Assembly: GCF_008704935.1 (NCBI RefSeq)
Contig: NZ_CP023692.1
Coordinates: forward strand, 7,417,501 to 7,481,500
Direction: 5' to 3'
DNA length: 64,000 nt
From: Streptomyces vinaceus
Lineage (GTDB): Bacteria; Actinomycetota; Actinomycetes; Streptomycetales; Streptomycetaceae
The position numbers and the translations under genes were made by a program. The stretch's first letter is position 1, and the number at the start of each line of letters is the position of its first letter. Positions 33,232 through 42,522 of the stretch are shown piece after piece. The notes beneath the pieces are model-generated. The model was given only the letters and a program-made list of their open reading frames with translations, made no database searches and was not told the DNA's origin.

Positions 33232-34272
33232 ATGGCGCAGGACGCTGCGGGTACGGGTGAGCGGCCGGGTGCGCTGCGGGTCGGGGTCCTCGCGTACCCG
33301 GGCTGCTTCGCATCCGAAGTGTTCGGTGTCCCGGACCTGTTGACGATGGCCGGTCATGTCGCAGGGCCGGATGCTCCCGGGTACCGGGTGTCGGTCGTCT
33401 CGCCCCGCCGCCGGGTCACCGCTTCGGGTGGCGCGAGCCTGGACGTGCGCCCCCTGCGCGAGGTCGACGTCCTCGTGGTCCCCGGCTTCGAACTGCGCCC
33501 CGACACCGACCTCGACGCGCGGCTGGCCCTGCTCGCCCCCGAGATCGCGTCGATCCGTGCGCAGGCCGCCGCGGGAACCGCGTTGGTCTCCCTCTGCGTC
33601 GGTGCGTTCCTGCTCGGCGAGGCGGGGCTCCTCGTACGGCGCCGGGTCACCACCTCCTGGCTGTACGCCGGGGAACTGGCCAGGCGTTGCCCGGATGCCG
33701 ACGTGCGCCCCGAGCACCTGGTCGTCACCGATACGGGGGTGACGACCACCGCCGCCTTCAGCGCCATGTACGACTTCGCGCTGGATCTGATCCGCCGGCA
33801 CGACGGCGTGCGGGTGGCCCGTACCACCGCCCGGGTGGCGCTCGTCGACTACGCTCGGGCCTCGCAGACCCCCTACGTCGACCCACGGCTGCTCCCGCAG
33901 CCCGGCGGGGAGTTCTCCCAGCGGGTGATGCGGCGGCTCGAACAGAGCCTCGCCGAGCGGTACGACCTCGCCGCGCTCGCGGGCGCCTTCCAGGTCAGTA
34001 CCCGCACGCTGCTGCGCCGCTTCGCCGAGGAGACCGGACGCAGCCCGCTGGCGCATCTGCAGGCAGCCCGGGTCCGCCGCGCCCGCCACCTTCTGGAAAC
34101 CACCGACCGCACCGTCGCCGCCGTCGCCGCGGCCGTCGGCTATCAGGACCCCGGCACCTTCGCCGCCCTGTTCGCCCGCCACACCGGGCACCGCCCGAGC
34201 GCGTGCAGGGCAGCCTTCCGCCACACGCTCCCGGAGTCGTCCCCCGACGACGGCGGCCGGCGGCCCGAGTAG
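33232..34272 (+). CDS. GlxA-type AraC regulator with DJ-1/PfpI domain
   Basis: A 346-residue protein. The DJ-1/PfpI-like sensor domain (about 15-200) contains LRVGVLAYPGCFASEVFGVP, VLVVPGFEL and LVSLCVGAFLLGEAGLLVRR (Cys at the elbow). The AraC domain (about 225-325) contains LAERYDLAALAGAFQVSTRT, LLRRFAEETGRSPLAHLQAA, VAAVAAAVGYQDPGTFAALF and GHRPSACRAAF. GGGAG is four bases before the ATG at 33232. It resembles the regulator at 16034 and, like it, sits divergent from one enzyme gene, here the dienelactone hydrolase. Confidence 0.92.
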   Translation: MAQDAAGTGERPGALRVGVLAYPGCFASEVFGVPDLLTMAGHVAGPDAPGYRVSVVSPRRRVTASGGASLDVRPLREVDVLVVPGFELRPDTDLDARLALLAPEIASIRAQAAAGTALVSLCVGAFLLGEAGLLVRRRVTTSWLYAGELARRCPDADVRPEHLVVTDTGVTTTAAFSAMYDFALDLIRRHDGVRVARTTARVALVDYARASQTPYVDPRLLPQPGGEFSQRVMRRLEQSLAERYDLAALAGAFQVSTRTLLRRFAEETGRSPLAHLQAARVRRARHLLETTDRTVAAVAAAVGYQDPGTFAALFARHTGHRPSACRAAFRHTLPESSPDDGGRRPE

Positions 34273-34369
34273 AACTGTCGGCGTCGGCCACCACCACGTC
34301 GGCGGTCCGGTTCACGTAGGAGTTCGAGTCCCTCATGCGCCCAGCCGCGGCCATGCCCTTGGGGAAGCG

Positions 34370-35295
34370 TCAGGCAGAAGGTTTCGCCGGCGGTGTATGA
34401 CGGGCTGCCTGTTCGCGCAGCGCCTGGAGGAACGCCGTGATGTGCGGGCGATCGCCGTGGCGGCCGATCGTGGCCACGCCTATGTATCGGGTCGGCGCGG
34501 GTGCCTCGACCGGGACGGCGCGTACGCCCGGCACCGGCGGGACGAGCGCGATGGAGGGGATGAGGGAAATACCCATGCCCGCGGCGACGAGCGAGCAGGC
34601 GAAGAAGTAGTCGGTGGTGCTTCCGCGTACTTCCGGCGCGAAGCCCGCCCGGTCGGCGTAACGGCGCAGGTACGCCTCGGTCTTGAGGCAGCCGAGTACC
34701 CAGGGCTCGGGCGCCAGTTCCGCGATGTCCAGCGAGGTGCGGTCGGCGAGGTGGTGGCCCTCCGGCAGGACGACGTGCAACGGGTCTTCCAGCAGCGCGG
34801 TCCACCGCAGTCCGGAGTTCGGGCCCGGCCCGACGGGCAGGGGGCCGTCGAAGTGGTAGGCGAGGGCGAGGTCGACGGCGCCCTGGCGGACCAGGGGCAA
34901 GGTGATCTCGGGCTCGCCCTGCCGGACGTGGAGCAGGGTGCGGGGGTGGGCCGCCGTGAACCGGGCGAGGGCGCCGGGCAGCAGGTGCCGACCCCCGGTG
35001 CCGAACGTACCGACGGTGAGTTGGGTGCGTCCCGAACTGAGCTGCTCCACCTGCTGCTTGGCACGTTCGAGCTCGGCCGCCACGGACTCGGCGGCCCCGA
35101 CCATGATCTGGCCGGCCTCGGTGAGGGTGACCCGCGCGTGCTGCGCGCCACGATCTCGGCTCCCAGGCTGCGTTCCAGCACCGCCATGTGCTGGGACACG
35201 GCAGAGGGCGTGAGGTGGAGCGCCGCGGCAGCCCTGCTGAAACTGCCGTACTCCGCCACCGCCCGCAGCACGCGCAGCCGCTGCACATCGATCAA
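34370..35295 (-). pseudogene. LysR-family regulator with a single-base frameshift
   Basis: The N-terminal HTH is intact from the ATG at 35295: MIDVQRLRVLRAVAEYGSFS, LHLTPSAVSQHMAVLERSLG, EIVARSTRG. The frame then changes near 35130 and continues perfectly as VTLTEAGQIMVGAAESVAAE, LTVGTFGTGGRHLLPGALAR to the stop at 34370. One missing base (TRG GTC... expected ACGCGCGGCGTCACC) explains it. Both halves are fully conserved, so this is either a recent pseudogene or a sequencing error. It is divergent from the epimerase/aldo-keto reductase operon, its likely target. Confidence 0.85.
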
Positions 35296-35365
35296 CAGTT
35301 TTCCTTACATCGCCACCAGCAAGCCGTTACTTCTGCTGATGACGATAGGTGTCCACAGTGGGGGC

Positions 35366-36307
35366 ATGCAAAGGATCTGCGTCATCGGCGGAAGCCGCTA
35401 CTTCGGCAAACTCCTGGTCGAGCGCCTGCAGTCTGCGGGCCACCAGGTCACGGTCATCAACCGCGGTTCGAGCCGGCCGCCCGAGGGGATCGAGCACCTC
35501 GTCGCCGATCGCGATGACGAGACGGCGCTCCTCGCCGCGCTCGGCAGCCGCACCTTCGACGTCGTCGTGGACCAGGTGTGCTACACGCCCGTTCAGGCCG
35601 CGATCGCCGCCCGCGTCTTCGCCGGCCGCGCCCACCGATACGTCATGACCTCCACGATCGAGGTCTACGACCCCGCGACCGCCGCGCTGCCGGCGGTTTC
35701 GCCGGGCACGCCGGTGCCGGAGATGAGCGTGGACCCGGCCACGTGGCGGGTGGCTCTGGACCTGCCCTGGCACGACGAGGCGTACCTCGGAGCCCACTAC
35801 GCGGAGGGCAAGCGCCAGGCGGAGGCCGTCCTCACCCGAGCCGGCGGCTTCGCGTTCGCCTCCGTGCGCAGCGCGCACGTACTCGGCGGTGGAGCAGAGG
35901 AGTTCACCGGCAGGCTGGCCCACTACACCGAGCGCATACGCCGGGGCGAAGAGATCACGGTGCACGAGAAGGCGCTGCCGTCGGTGTTCATCCACTACGC
36001 CGAGCTGGCCGATCTGCTGCTGTGGGCGGCCGCCGACAGCTCGTTCACCGGCCCCCTCAACGCCTGCTCCGACGGCCTGCTCGACGTACGCGACCTCGCC
36101 GCGGCCGTTGCCGACCAGGTCGGCCGGGAGCCCGTCTACCGGGTGGTCACCGAGGGCGCGACCGCGTCGCCGTTCTCCTTCGACCGCCACTACGCCATGA
36201 GCAACACCCGGGCCAAGAGCATGCATTTCGCCTTCTCGCGCACGTCTGATTGGCTGCCCGGTGCCGTCGCCGAGGCTCTCACCGCATCCGCCGTACACCC
36301 CGCCTGA
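35366..36307 (+). CDS. NAD-dependent epimerase/dehydratase-like protein
   Basis: A 313-residue extended SDR. The nucleotide motif is ICVIGGSRYFGKLL near the N-terminus, followed by VTVINRGSSRPPEGIEHLVA, VVVDQVCYTP, YVMTSTIEVYDP and YAEGKRQAEAVL (YxxxK variant: YAEGK). PSVFIHYAELADLLLWAAAD fits the C-terminal substrate region. These proteins resemble the isoflavone-reductase-like/mRNA-binding epimerases. The ATG at 35366 lies after TGGGGGC. First gene of an operon; the aldo/keto reductase starts 13 bases after its stop. Confidence 0.88.
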   Translation: MQRICVIGGSRYFGKLLVERLQSAGHQVTVINRGSSRPPEGIEHLVADRDDETALLAALGSRTFDVVVDQVCYTPVQAAIAARVFAGRAHRYVMTSTIEVYDPATAALPAVSPGTPVPEMSVDPATWRVALDLPWHDEAYLGAHYAEGKRQAEAVLTRAGGFAFASVRSAHVLGGGAEEFTGRLAHYTERIRRGEEITVHEKALPSVFIHYAELADLLLWAAADSSFTGPLNACSDGLLDVRDLAAAVADQVGREPVYRVVTEGATASPFSFDRHYAMSNTRAKSMHFAFSRTSDWLPGAVAEALTASAVHPA

Positions 36308-36320
36308 GGAGTGCACCACC

Positions 36321-37214
36321 ATGCAACACCGCACCATCGGGGACACCAGCGTGAGCGCCATCGGGCTCGGAGCCATGCCGCTGTCCATCGAGCACCGTCC
36401 GGACGAGAGCCGGGCCATCACCACCGTCCACGCCGCGCTCGACGCGGGCGTCACGCTCATCGACACCGCCGACTCCTACCACTGGCACGCCGACGAGGTG
36501 GGCCACAACGAGCGGCTCATCGCCCGCGCCCTGGCTCACTACGGCGGCGACCTGTCCCATGTCCTGATCGCCACCAAGGGCGGCCGCGGCCGTCCCGGAG
36601 ACGGGAGCTGGACCGTAGACGGGGATCCGGAACACCTCAAGCGCGCAGCCGGAGCCTCCGCGAAGCGGCTGGGCGTCGAGGCGATCGGCCTGTACCAGCT
36701 CCACAAGCCGGACCCGGCCATCCCCTGGGCGGAATCCGTCGGCGCTCTGCGCGATCTCGTCGAGGCCGGCACCATCCGCGCCGCCGGTATCTCCAACGTG
36801 ACCACCGCCCAGATCCGCGAAGCGCACGCCATCCTCGGCGACGCACTGGTCTCCGTTCAGAACCAGTACTCGCCCGCTGTCCGCGACAGCGAGCCCCAGC
36901 TTCGGCTGAGCACCGAACTGGGCCTGGCCTTCCTCCCATGGAGCCCCCTCGGCGGCATCAGCCGCAGTTCCCTCGACGGCCCCACGGGCCCCACCTCCGC
37001 AGGCACGGCCTTCCACCGCGTCGCGGCCGAACGCGGTGTCAGCCCGCAGCGGGTCGCGCTGGCCTGGCTGCTCTCGCGCTCTGCGGCGGTGATCCCCGTA
37101 CCGGGAGCCAGCCGCCCGGCCTCCATCACGGACTCGGCCCTGGCCGCGGACTTCGAACTGACGGAATCCGAGCAGACGCGACTCGCCCCCGGAAAGGCGG
37201 CCGAGAACGTGTGA
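36321..37214 (+). CDS. Aldo/keto reductase
   Basis: A 297-residue (beta/alpha)8 barrel reductase. Catalytic residues are readable: Asp in LIDTADSYHWHADEVGHNER with Tyr following, Lys in LIATKGGRGR, and His in IGLYQLHKPDP. NADPH-binding motifs come near the end (AVIPVPGASRPASI). It reduces carbonyl compounds; substrate unknown. GAGGAG lies before the ATG at 36321. It is co-transcribed with the preceding epimerase-like gene, and the frameshifted LysR lies divergent to the pair. Confidence 0.94.
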   Translation: MQHRTIGDTSVSAIGLGAMPLSIEHRPDESRAITTVHAALDAGVTLIDTADSYHWHADEVGHNERLIARALAHYGGDLSHVLIATKGGRGRPGDGSWTVDGDPEHLKRAAGASAKRLGVEAIGLYQLHKPDPAIPWAESVGALRDLVEAGTIRAAGISNVTTAQIREAHAILGDALVSVQNQYSPAVRDSEPQLRLSTELGLAFLPWSPLGGISRSSLDGPTGPTSAGTAFHRVAAERGVSPQRVALAWLLSRSAAVIPVPGASRPASITDSALAADFELTESEQTRLAPGKAAENV

Positions 37215-37253
37215 CGGTGCAATCGGCACGGGAGGTCTGCCGCGGGGCAGGGC

Positions 37254-37661
37254 CTACCGTGGATCGTGACGGGTGCGGGGCCGGGCGCAGGTCACGCAGG
37301 TGGTCGCCGCCGGGCGGGCTTCCAAGCGCTCGGGCGGGATCGTCGTGCCGCAGCTTTCGCACCGCCCGTACTCGCCCTGTTCGAGGCGTTCCAGGGCGCG
37401 GTCGAGTTCGTCCAGGTGCTCGCGTGCCTGTGTGAGCAGTGAGGTCACGTGCGCCCGCTCGAAGGCGGTGGTACCCCCTTCGGGGTCGTGCTCGTCGTCG
37501 ACGGCCACCAAGGCGTTCGCCGCGACGATCCCGTCGAAGTCGCGGCCGAGCGCCGCCATGCGAGCGAGCGTGTCGGCGCGGTCGGCTGCGAGTCGCTCGT
37601 GAACCGTGGTCGAGATCGACTGGCTGTGGTCCTGCTGATCGCGCCGGGGCGTATCGCTCAT
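37254..37661 (-). CDS. TraR/DksA-type zinc-finger protein
   Basis: A 135-residue protein with a long N-terminal helical hairpin (STTVHERLAADRADTLARMA, FERAHVTSLLTQAREHLDEL, DRALERLEQGEYGRCESCGT) and a C4 zinc finger (CESCG...CVTCA) of the TraR/DksA type. The coiled-coil tip acids needed for RNA polymerase control are not evident, so it may be a small DksA relative found in actinobacteria. The ATG at 37661 is preferred on length; ribosome site weak. The 522-base gap to 38184 contains no convincing gene. Confidence 0.85.
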   Translation of the reverse strand: MSDTPRRDQQDHSQSISTTVHERLAADRADTLARMAALGRDFDGIVAANALVAVDDEHDPEGGTTAFERAHVTSLLTQAREHLDELDRALERLEQGEYGRCESCGTTIPPERLEARPAATTCVTCARPRTRHDPR

Positions 37662-38183
37662 GTGTGCGATAACGCCGCTGCGCTGTCCGTGATTCCCCCG
37701 CCCCCGCGTCGGACCACGTGCACTCCCACCAGCTCGGGCCGGCGGGGTCCTCGCGCCGGGGGGCTCGCTCATGGCATGGCCGGCGCCCTCAGCCCGGGCC
37801 CCCTGCCCCGGTGTGCGGTGCGAGTCCTCACCTCTAGTCGAACGGGTCGAAGCGCGGTGGCCGGCCGCCCCGCGAGCCGAGCTTCCGGCGGATGAGCGGC
37901 TGATCGGCCCTGTCGGGAGTGGTGCAGCGGATCCCGCGGCGGCGAAGTAGGCGCGGTTCCTGCGTTCTTGCCGTTCTTAGGGAGGCCTACGCCTTGTCCG
38001 CCCGAGGCGTCGCCGTGCGGCTCGGCGTCGGCGTGGCCGGCCGCAGCGGGCGGCGGCGTCCCTCCGGGAGTCCGCCGCCCGCACGCACCGTGCCCCGAGC
38101 TCCGACCGGTACCCGGCCTGCCGATAGCGGCACGTGATCGCCGCGTACGCGTCCGAGCTGCCTGGAGGCCGGCACCGCGGCGC

Positions 38184-38450
38184 TCAGTCCGGCCAGGTGC
38201 CCGTCAGACGCCGTACGGCCACAGCCCCTGACCGTTCGACCGACGCTTTGACCACGGCGAAGATCGCACCCTGGATGGCCGCGGCGAGCAGGATCTGATT
38301 CCAGGGCCGGTCCTCGTCGGTGGCGTCGGGAGCGTCGCCTTGGCCCTCGACGAGCTTCCACGCCTGCTTGAATGCGGCGCCTGCGATCATGCCGCTGAGG
38401 GCGCCCAGGGCCAGCCCGACGGGCTTGTACGCGATCTTGGACGCTGTCAT
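38184..38450 (-). CDS. DUF4235 membrane protein
   Basis: An 88-residue protein, MTASKIAYKPVGLALGALSG, with a helix, then FKQAWKLVEGQGDAPDA, a second helix (ILLAAAIQGAIFAVVKASVE) and RRLTGTWPD at the end. This matches the DUF4235 family. Its ATG overlaps the stop of the DUF3618 gene by four bases (38447-38450), so the two are translationally coupled. Last gene of a three-gene envelope-associated operon. Confidence 0.9.
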   Translation of the reverse strand: MTASKIAYKPVGLALGALSGMIAGAAFKQAWKLVEGQGDAPDATDEDRPWNQILLAAAIQGAIFAVVKASVERSGAVAVRRLTGTWPD

Positions 38451-38845
38451 CGGCGGCGCCCCCGGCTGCGGCGGACCAGCAGGAGCACGACCACGGCGCC
38501 TGCGAGCAGCAGGAGCGGGGTGCGGTTGGCGCGTGCGGCATTGGCTGCCTGGTCTGCCTTCTCCAGGAGGGGATCGGGGGTCTTGCCCTTCATCAGCTGG
38601 GCGGCGTCGCCGGCCTTCTCCCGTATCTGGTCGGAGACCAGCGCTGCCTTCTCGGCGGCCTGGTCCTTTACCGTGGCGGCCTTCTCCTTCGCCTGGGCCT
38701 TGATGTCGGCCTTCGCGGCGAGGGCCTCGACCGTCTTGCCGAGCTCGTCGCGGGTGCGCTCGACCTGCTCGCGCAGTTCCGCGGAGTCGGAGCCGCCAGG
38801 GGTGGGGGCGGGGGTGCCGATGTTGGTTCGGGCTTCGTCGTTCAT
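38447..38845 (-). CDS. DUF3618 protein
   Basis: A 132-residue protein. DSAELREQVERTRDELGKTV is the DUF3618 signature, followed by a long alanine/lysine-rich helix (KADIKAQAKEKAATVKDQAA...), and a C-terminal membrane helix (TPLLLLAGAVVVLLLVRRSR). It is probably a membrane-tethered coiled coil on the inner face. Both ends overlap its neighbours by four bases (38842-38845 and 38447-38450), showing tight coupling. Confidence 0.92.
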   Translation of the reverse strand: MNDEARTNIGTPAPTPGGSDSAELREQVERTRDELGKTVEALAAKADIKAQAKEKAATVKDQAAEKAALVSDQIREKAGDAAQLMKGKTPDPLLEKADQAANAARANRTPLLLLAGAVVVLLLVRRSRGRRR

Positions 38846-39255
38846 CGGTGTGCCTTCTCCTTGATCTCGGCCAGGTCGGCCTTGACGCTGTCGATGGTTT
38901 GCTCGGGAGTCGGGGTGCCGGCCCGGCCGATCTGCTTCTTTCCGGCCAGGGCGGTCGCGCCCGCCACGGCCCCCAGGACCGCGGCGACGATGAGGGCGGA
39001 GGCCCAGACCGGCAGAACGAGCGCGAGGGCGGCGATACAGGTTGCCGCCAGGGCCTGAAGTGCAATGAAGCCGACAAGTCCTGCGGCGCCGAAGAGGCCG
39101 CTGCCCTTCCCGTAGCGCTTTCCCTTCTGCGTCATCTCCGCCCGGGCCAGCTGCATCTCCTCGCGCACCAGCTCGGATATCTGCTGCGAGGCGCGTGTGA
39201 CCAGGACGCCCACCGAGTCGTCGGCGACGTGGGGCTGCCGCTGTGTCGTGGTCAT
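38842..39255 (-). CDS. Phage-holin-family (Phage_holin_3_6-like) membrane protein
   Basis: A 137-residue protein. An N-terminal amphipathic helix (SVGVLVTRASQQISELVREE, MQLARAEMTQKGKRYGKG) precedes two adjacent hydrophobic helices (FGAAGLVGFIALQALAATCI and LALVLPVWASALIVAAVLGA), then KKQIGRAGTPTPEQTIDSVK. Actinobacteria carry this family, often with DUF3618, as chromosomal envelope genes, not as phage holins. First gene of the operon with DUF3618 and DUF4235. No start codon alternative nearby. Confidence 0.9.
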   Translation of the reverse strand: MTTTQRQPHVADDSVGVLVTRASQQISELVREEMQLARAEMTQKGKRYGKGSGLFGAAGLVGFIALQALAATCIAALALVLPVWASALIVAAVLGAVAGATALAGKKQIGRAGTPTPEQTIDSVKADLAEIKEKAHR

Positions 39256-40125
39256 GATGGGGACACCTTGCCCTTCTTCGAACTGCCGGAACGGGCGACA
39301 CATCGGTCTGGAGCTCTGCGCGGAGCTGCTGGTCCCGGACGGGAGCGCGATGCCCGGACGGGAGAGCGGCGCTGCGCCCGGCCGAGGCGATGCCGTTCAG
39401 GGTTGCGATACTCATGTCGTCGTCACGGGGCGACTACCCCGCAACCGCAATGTCACCCGCCCTGCCCGAAAGGCGGCCCGACAGAGGCCCAGGGGGTCGG
39501 CCTGGCAAGGGCTGCGAGTGCCGGGCCACGCCCTGATCGGCGGCCTCGGCCCACGCCGGAGCGAGCGTGCCGTGCGGTCCAGGAGGGTCGGGAGGTTCCC
39601 GGTGGTAGCAGTTCGCGCCAGGAGGCAGGCCCCGGACAGGAAGCGGCACAGAACAGTCCACCACAGTTGACCGGACGAGCAATCTCCGCGCTGACCTATA
39701 GCAGCTGGGCGAAGGGGCTCATGGTTGGTCTGCGTCGGGTGTGTTCAACGGCGAGTCGGACCCGACCGGGCTCCCCGGCTTCCTGGTAGGTCTCGCTGCT
39801 CTGGCGAAAAGGGCGACCGTTTACGGCCGTCAGCTGTACTGCTGGATCAGCATGTGACCGAAGCGCGGACCGCAAACAGGACTCGCTTGCACGGTGCAAT
39901 CCGATGCGCAGACAGACCTGGCCCGCCGCCGTACCGACACGGTAGCCGCGGCCGTGAGGGTCTGATTCAGGCGGCTCCGAGCATGGGCTGAAAGAACTCG
40001 CCCCCAGAACCGACTGGGCCCCTCATATCTTTCGGCCTATGGGGGAGCCCGTAACTGGCACCAAGGGCCGACTTCCCTGAGGCAGGATCACATCTCGGGC
40101 CAGAGGTCGCAGTCGACTGACCGCC
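39256..40125. other. 870-base region without a convincing gene
   Basis: Frames on both strands are low-complexity. One minus-strand frame at 39696-39899 ends EHTRRRPTMSPFAQLL and might be a gene tail, but nothing supports a start or family. The upstream promoter of the holin operon should lie in the first 100 bases. Confidence 0.4.
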
Positions 40126-40300
40126 GCGGGGCGGCCGAAGCGTGAAGCGGTGCGCTTCGAAGCCGCGGACTTTTTGGAGCGGGGGGTGCGGCCGCCGGAG
40201 GTGAACCCGGAGATTATGGGTGTCGCGGAAGTCGGCGTCCGCCTGGCGCCAGGGCGGCAGAACGCGGCCAGCCGGCTCGACCGCGCCGTTCAACTCCCGC
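40126..40300 (+). mobile_element. IS630-type transposase N-terminal fragment
   Basis: The frame reads PKREAVRFEAADFLERGVRP PEV, then shifts near 40208 and continues TRRLWVSRKSASAWRQGGRT. IS630 transposases have this helix-turn-helix opening (REQVRxxAAELFExGxxPPEVARRLRVSxKSAYQWxxxWRxGG). The catalytic part is absent. From about 40300 to 40924 no further gene is recognisable. Confidence 0.55.
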
Positions 40301-40924
40301 GGCCACCTCGTCACTCTCCATCCTTCCCCGCTGGTGGCACGCCTGGCCGATAGGGCCGGAATCCAGAGGATCGCCGTACCGTCGTTTACGAGCCGGATGC
40401 ACGCCACGAACCCTGGGACGGGGTGCGGAGCCGGGAAGGCGGATCCCGGTGACGCTTCGCCCACCGAACTGCGTATGGGGACGGGTTCCAGACCGCGGGC
40501 GCCGGGTCGCGATCAGCGACCTCCGATACCGCCACAGCGGCACCCGCATTTCGATCCGGCAGGGGGCAGCCTCGCCGTCGCGCAGCGCATGATGCGCCTC
40601 TACGGCCCCCCTCTGAACATGGTTGTCTCCGCGGGGGAAGCGCGCGAGGCCCGGCCGTGGTTTCCAGAGACCGGATGCCTCAGATCCCTTTGCTGGTCCG
40701 CGACGGCCGCCCAAGCCCCCTTCGCGTTTCGGTCGCCTGCTGCCCGCCTGTGCAGGCGGGTGGGGGTTCATCCGGCATGCGAACGCCATCGGCCTGCGCC
40801 GGCGAGGCTGCGGCTTCGGTAGCGGGTGAACGAGGCGGCCAACTGGGATACCGTCTCCCTTGCCCTCACGCGCTCTTGGGCCCCGGGGCGGGCCGCATCC
40901 TCACGGGCGGTGGGGAAGAGGACG

Positions 40925-41251
40925 TTACTTCGGTGGAAGGGCGGCGGCGGCCCTGCGGCCCAGTTGCAGCCAACTGTTCAGGACGTGGTCGTCGAGGACT
41001 TCTCCTGCCACGGTGACCCAGCCTTTCGAGATCCGGCCGCGGACCTCGAAAGGCCGCGCGCCGGGCTGAGCGAGAGCCTGTTCGGTGTCGTCTGGGGCGA
41101 CGCGTACCAGCAGCTCGTCGCCGACCACACCGACCACCGTGTTGCCCTGCACGGTGAAGACGAGTCCGCCGAACATCTTCTTCACAGTAGTTTCCTCGGT
41201 CTGCTCCAGCAGTTCCCGGACCCGTTCCGCCAGCACTTCGTCGTAAGCCAC
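40925..41251 (-). CDS. TfoX/Sxy N-terminal domain protein
   Basis: A 108-residue protein consisting only of the TfoX N-terminal domain: AYDEVLAERVRELLEQTEET, VKKMFGGLVFTVQGNTVVGV, LLVRVAPDDTEQALAQPGAR and WVTVAGEVLDDHVLNSWLQL. In enterobacteria and Haemophilus TfoX regulates competence; single-domain actinobacterial homologues have no known competence role. Monocistronic. Confidence 0.92.
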   Translation of the reverse strand: MAYDEVLAERVRELLEQTEETTVKKMFGGLVFTVQGNTVVGVVGDELLVRVAPDDTEQALAQPGARPFEVRGRISKGWVTVAGEVLDDHVLNSWLQLGRRAAAALPPK

Positions 41252-41392
41252 GGCCGCACGTTACCCAGGCGCCGTCGCGCCTGCCCGCCAACCCCACCAC
41301 AAGCGATATGGGACATCTCCTGTCCTATTTGCTGATTATGGTCGTCTTCGGCGAACGCAACCGCCCCACGCACCGCACCGTAGGAGAAGACC

Positions 41393-41791
41393 ATGATCGA
41401 CACTGATGCCGGCAGCGCCGTGAGCGGGAAGGATCTGTCGTATGCGATCTGGGCCCAGGACGGGGGCGAGCTCGCGAACTTCTACGCCGCCGCCCTGGGC
41501 GCGCAGGTCGCCGAGCCGTACCGTGAGGAGCACGGCCGCCCGGCGGCGTTCCCGGTGGGGGTCGGCGACATGATGTACGTCTTCTGGTCCGCCGCGACGT
41601 TCAAGGCCCGCACCTGGCCGCAGGATGAACTCGCCTTCCACATGGACATCGGGTTCGGCGACGTCGAGGCAGCGGAGGAGCGCCTCCTCGGGCTGGGCGC
41701 CACCATGCCCGCCCACCAGCCGGGCGAGGACCTCTGGACCGTCCTGCTCGACCCCTCCGGCCAGCCCTTCTGCGTCAGCAGCACGCACTGA
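41393..41791 (+). CDS. VOC-superfamily (glyoxalase-like) protein
   Basis: A 132-residue protein with the paired beta-alpha-beta-beta-beta VOC fold: SYAIWAQDGGELANFYAAAL, GAQVAEPYREEHGRPAAFPV, then FHMDIGFGDVEAAEERLLGL and LWTVLLDPSGQPFCVSSTH. Members bind metal and act as dioxygenases, glyoxalases or drug-binding proteins. GGAG lies before the ATG at 41393. A second VOC gene follows after a 163-base gap on the same strand. Confidence 0.9.
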   Translation: MIDTDAGSAVSGKDLSYAIWAQDGGELANFYAAALGAQVAEPYREEHGRPAAFPVGVGDMMYVFWSAATFKARTWPQDELAFHMDIGFGDVEAAEERLLGLGATMPAHQPGEDLWTVLLDPSGQPFCVSSTH

Positions 41792-41954
41792 CTACCCCGG
41801 CCGGCCCGCTTTGAGCGGCTGCTCTCATCAATACGGCGGCCCCCGGAGTGCACGCCCGCCGTACGGGCGGAGAAATGGAACCGTGGTGTGCCCGGCGTAT
41901 GCCGGCCCCGCGCTCGCACCCTGGTGGAGGCCGCACCCCGATCATGGAGGATTC

Positions 41955-42362
41955 ATGCCGTTCGCTCCCTGCCTGAGTGTCAAGGACACCGCGGCCAGCA
42001 TCGCGTTCTACGAGCAGCTCGGCTTCGACGTCGATTCCAGCACCACCAGCCCCGGCGACGACATCCACATGCTGCTCTACCAGGGCGGATTCTGCGGGAT
42101 GCTCTACAGCAACGCCGACCTGAAGAACTGGCTGCCCAGCCTGGCCGACACCCCCATCGGCTTCGCCGGCATGTTCTACCTGGGCGTGGACGACTTCGAC
42201 GGAACCCACGACCGCATCGCCCGGCACGCGGAGATCATCAAGGACACCGTCACCGACCACACCGGCCAGCGCATGTTCTACTTCCGCGACCCGGACGGCT
42301 ACGTCATCGGCATCAACGACCAGGCCGCCCTCCAGGCCAGCGACCTCGGCAAATACGCCTGA
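41955..42362 (+). CDS. VOC-superfamily protein, glyoxalase/bleomycin-resistance type
   Basis: A 135-residue VOC protein: PCLSVKDTAASIAFYEQLGF, DIHMLLYQGGFCGMLYSNAD, FYLGVDDFDGTHDRIARHAE, QRMFYFRDPDGYVIGIND. The C-terminal FRDPDGYVIG is the standard metal-ligand strand. GGAGG precedes the ATG at 41955. The function could be detoxification or ligand sequestration. The tail LQASDLGKYA is unusual. Confidence 0.92.
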   Translation: MPFAPCLSVKDTAASIAFYEQLGFDVDSSTTSPGDDIHMLLYQGGFCGMLYSNADLKNWLPSLADTPIGFAGMFYLGVDDFDGTHDRIARHAEIIKDTVTDHTGQRMFYFRDPDGYVIGINDQAALQASDLGKYA

Positions 42363-42522
42363 CCTGGGCTCCGGACACCGAGCTGTCGTCGGGGCCCGGT
42401 GACTGGGTGCGGGAACCGCGACCTGGCGGGGCCCGGCTTCGGCGCCGCGTCTGCGGTGGTGCCTCGCGACCAAGGACCGACCTCTGATGAATGCACCCTG
42501 TACCCCAAGGGCGTGCCCCTGG

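Noticed and set aside
34311..34345. GTTCGAGTCCC followed by a CGCC end, tRNA T-loop-like
   Set aside because: The 5' half does not fold into acceptor, D and anticodon arms; the same bases read as antisense coding text (MRDSNSYVNRTADVV) and only four acceptor pairs can be made.
39696..39899. Short minus-strand frame ending MSPFAQLL
   Set aside because: Composition is only partly coding-like and no start, ribosome site or family could be shown.
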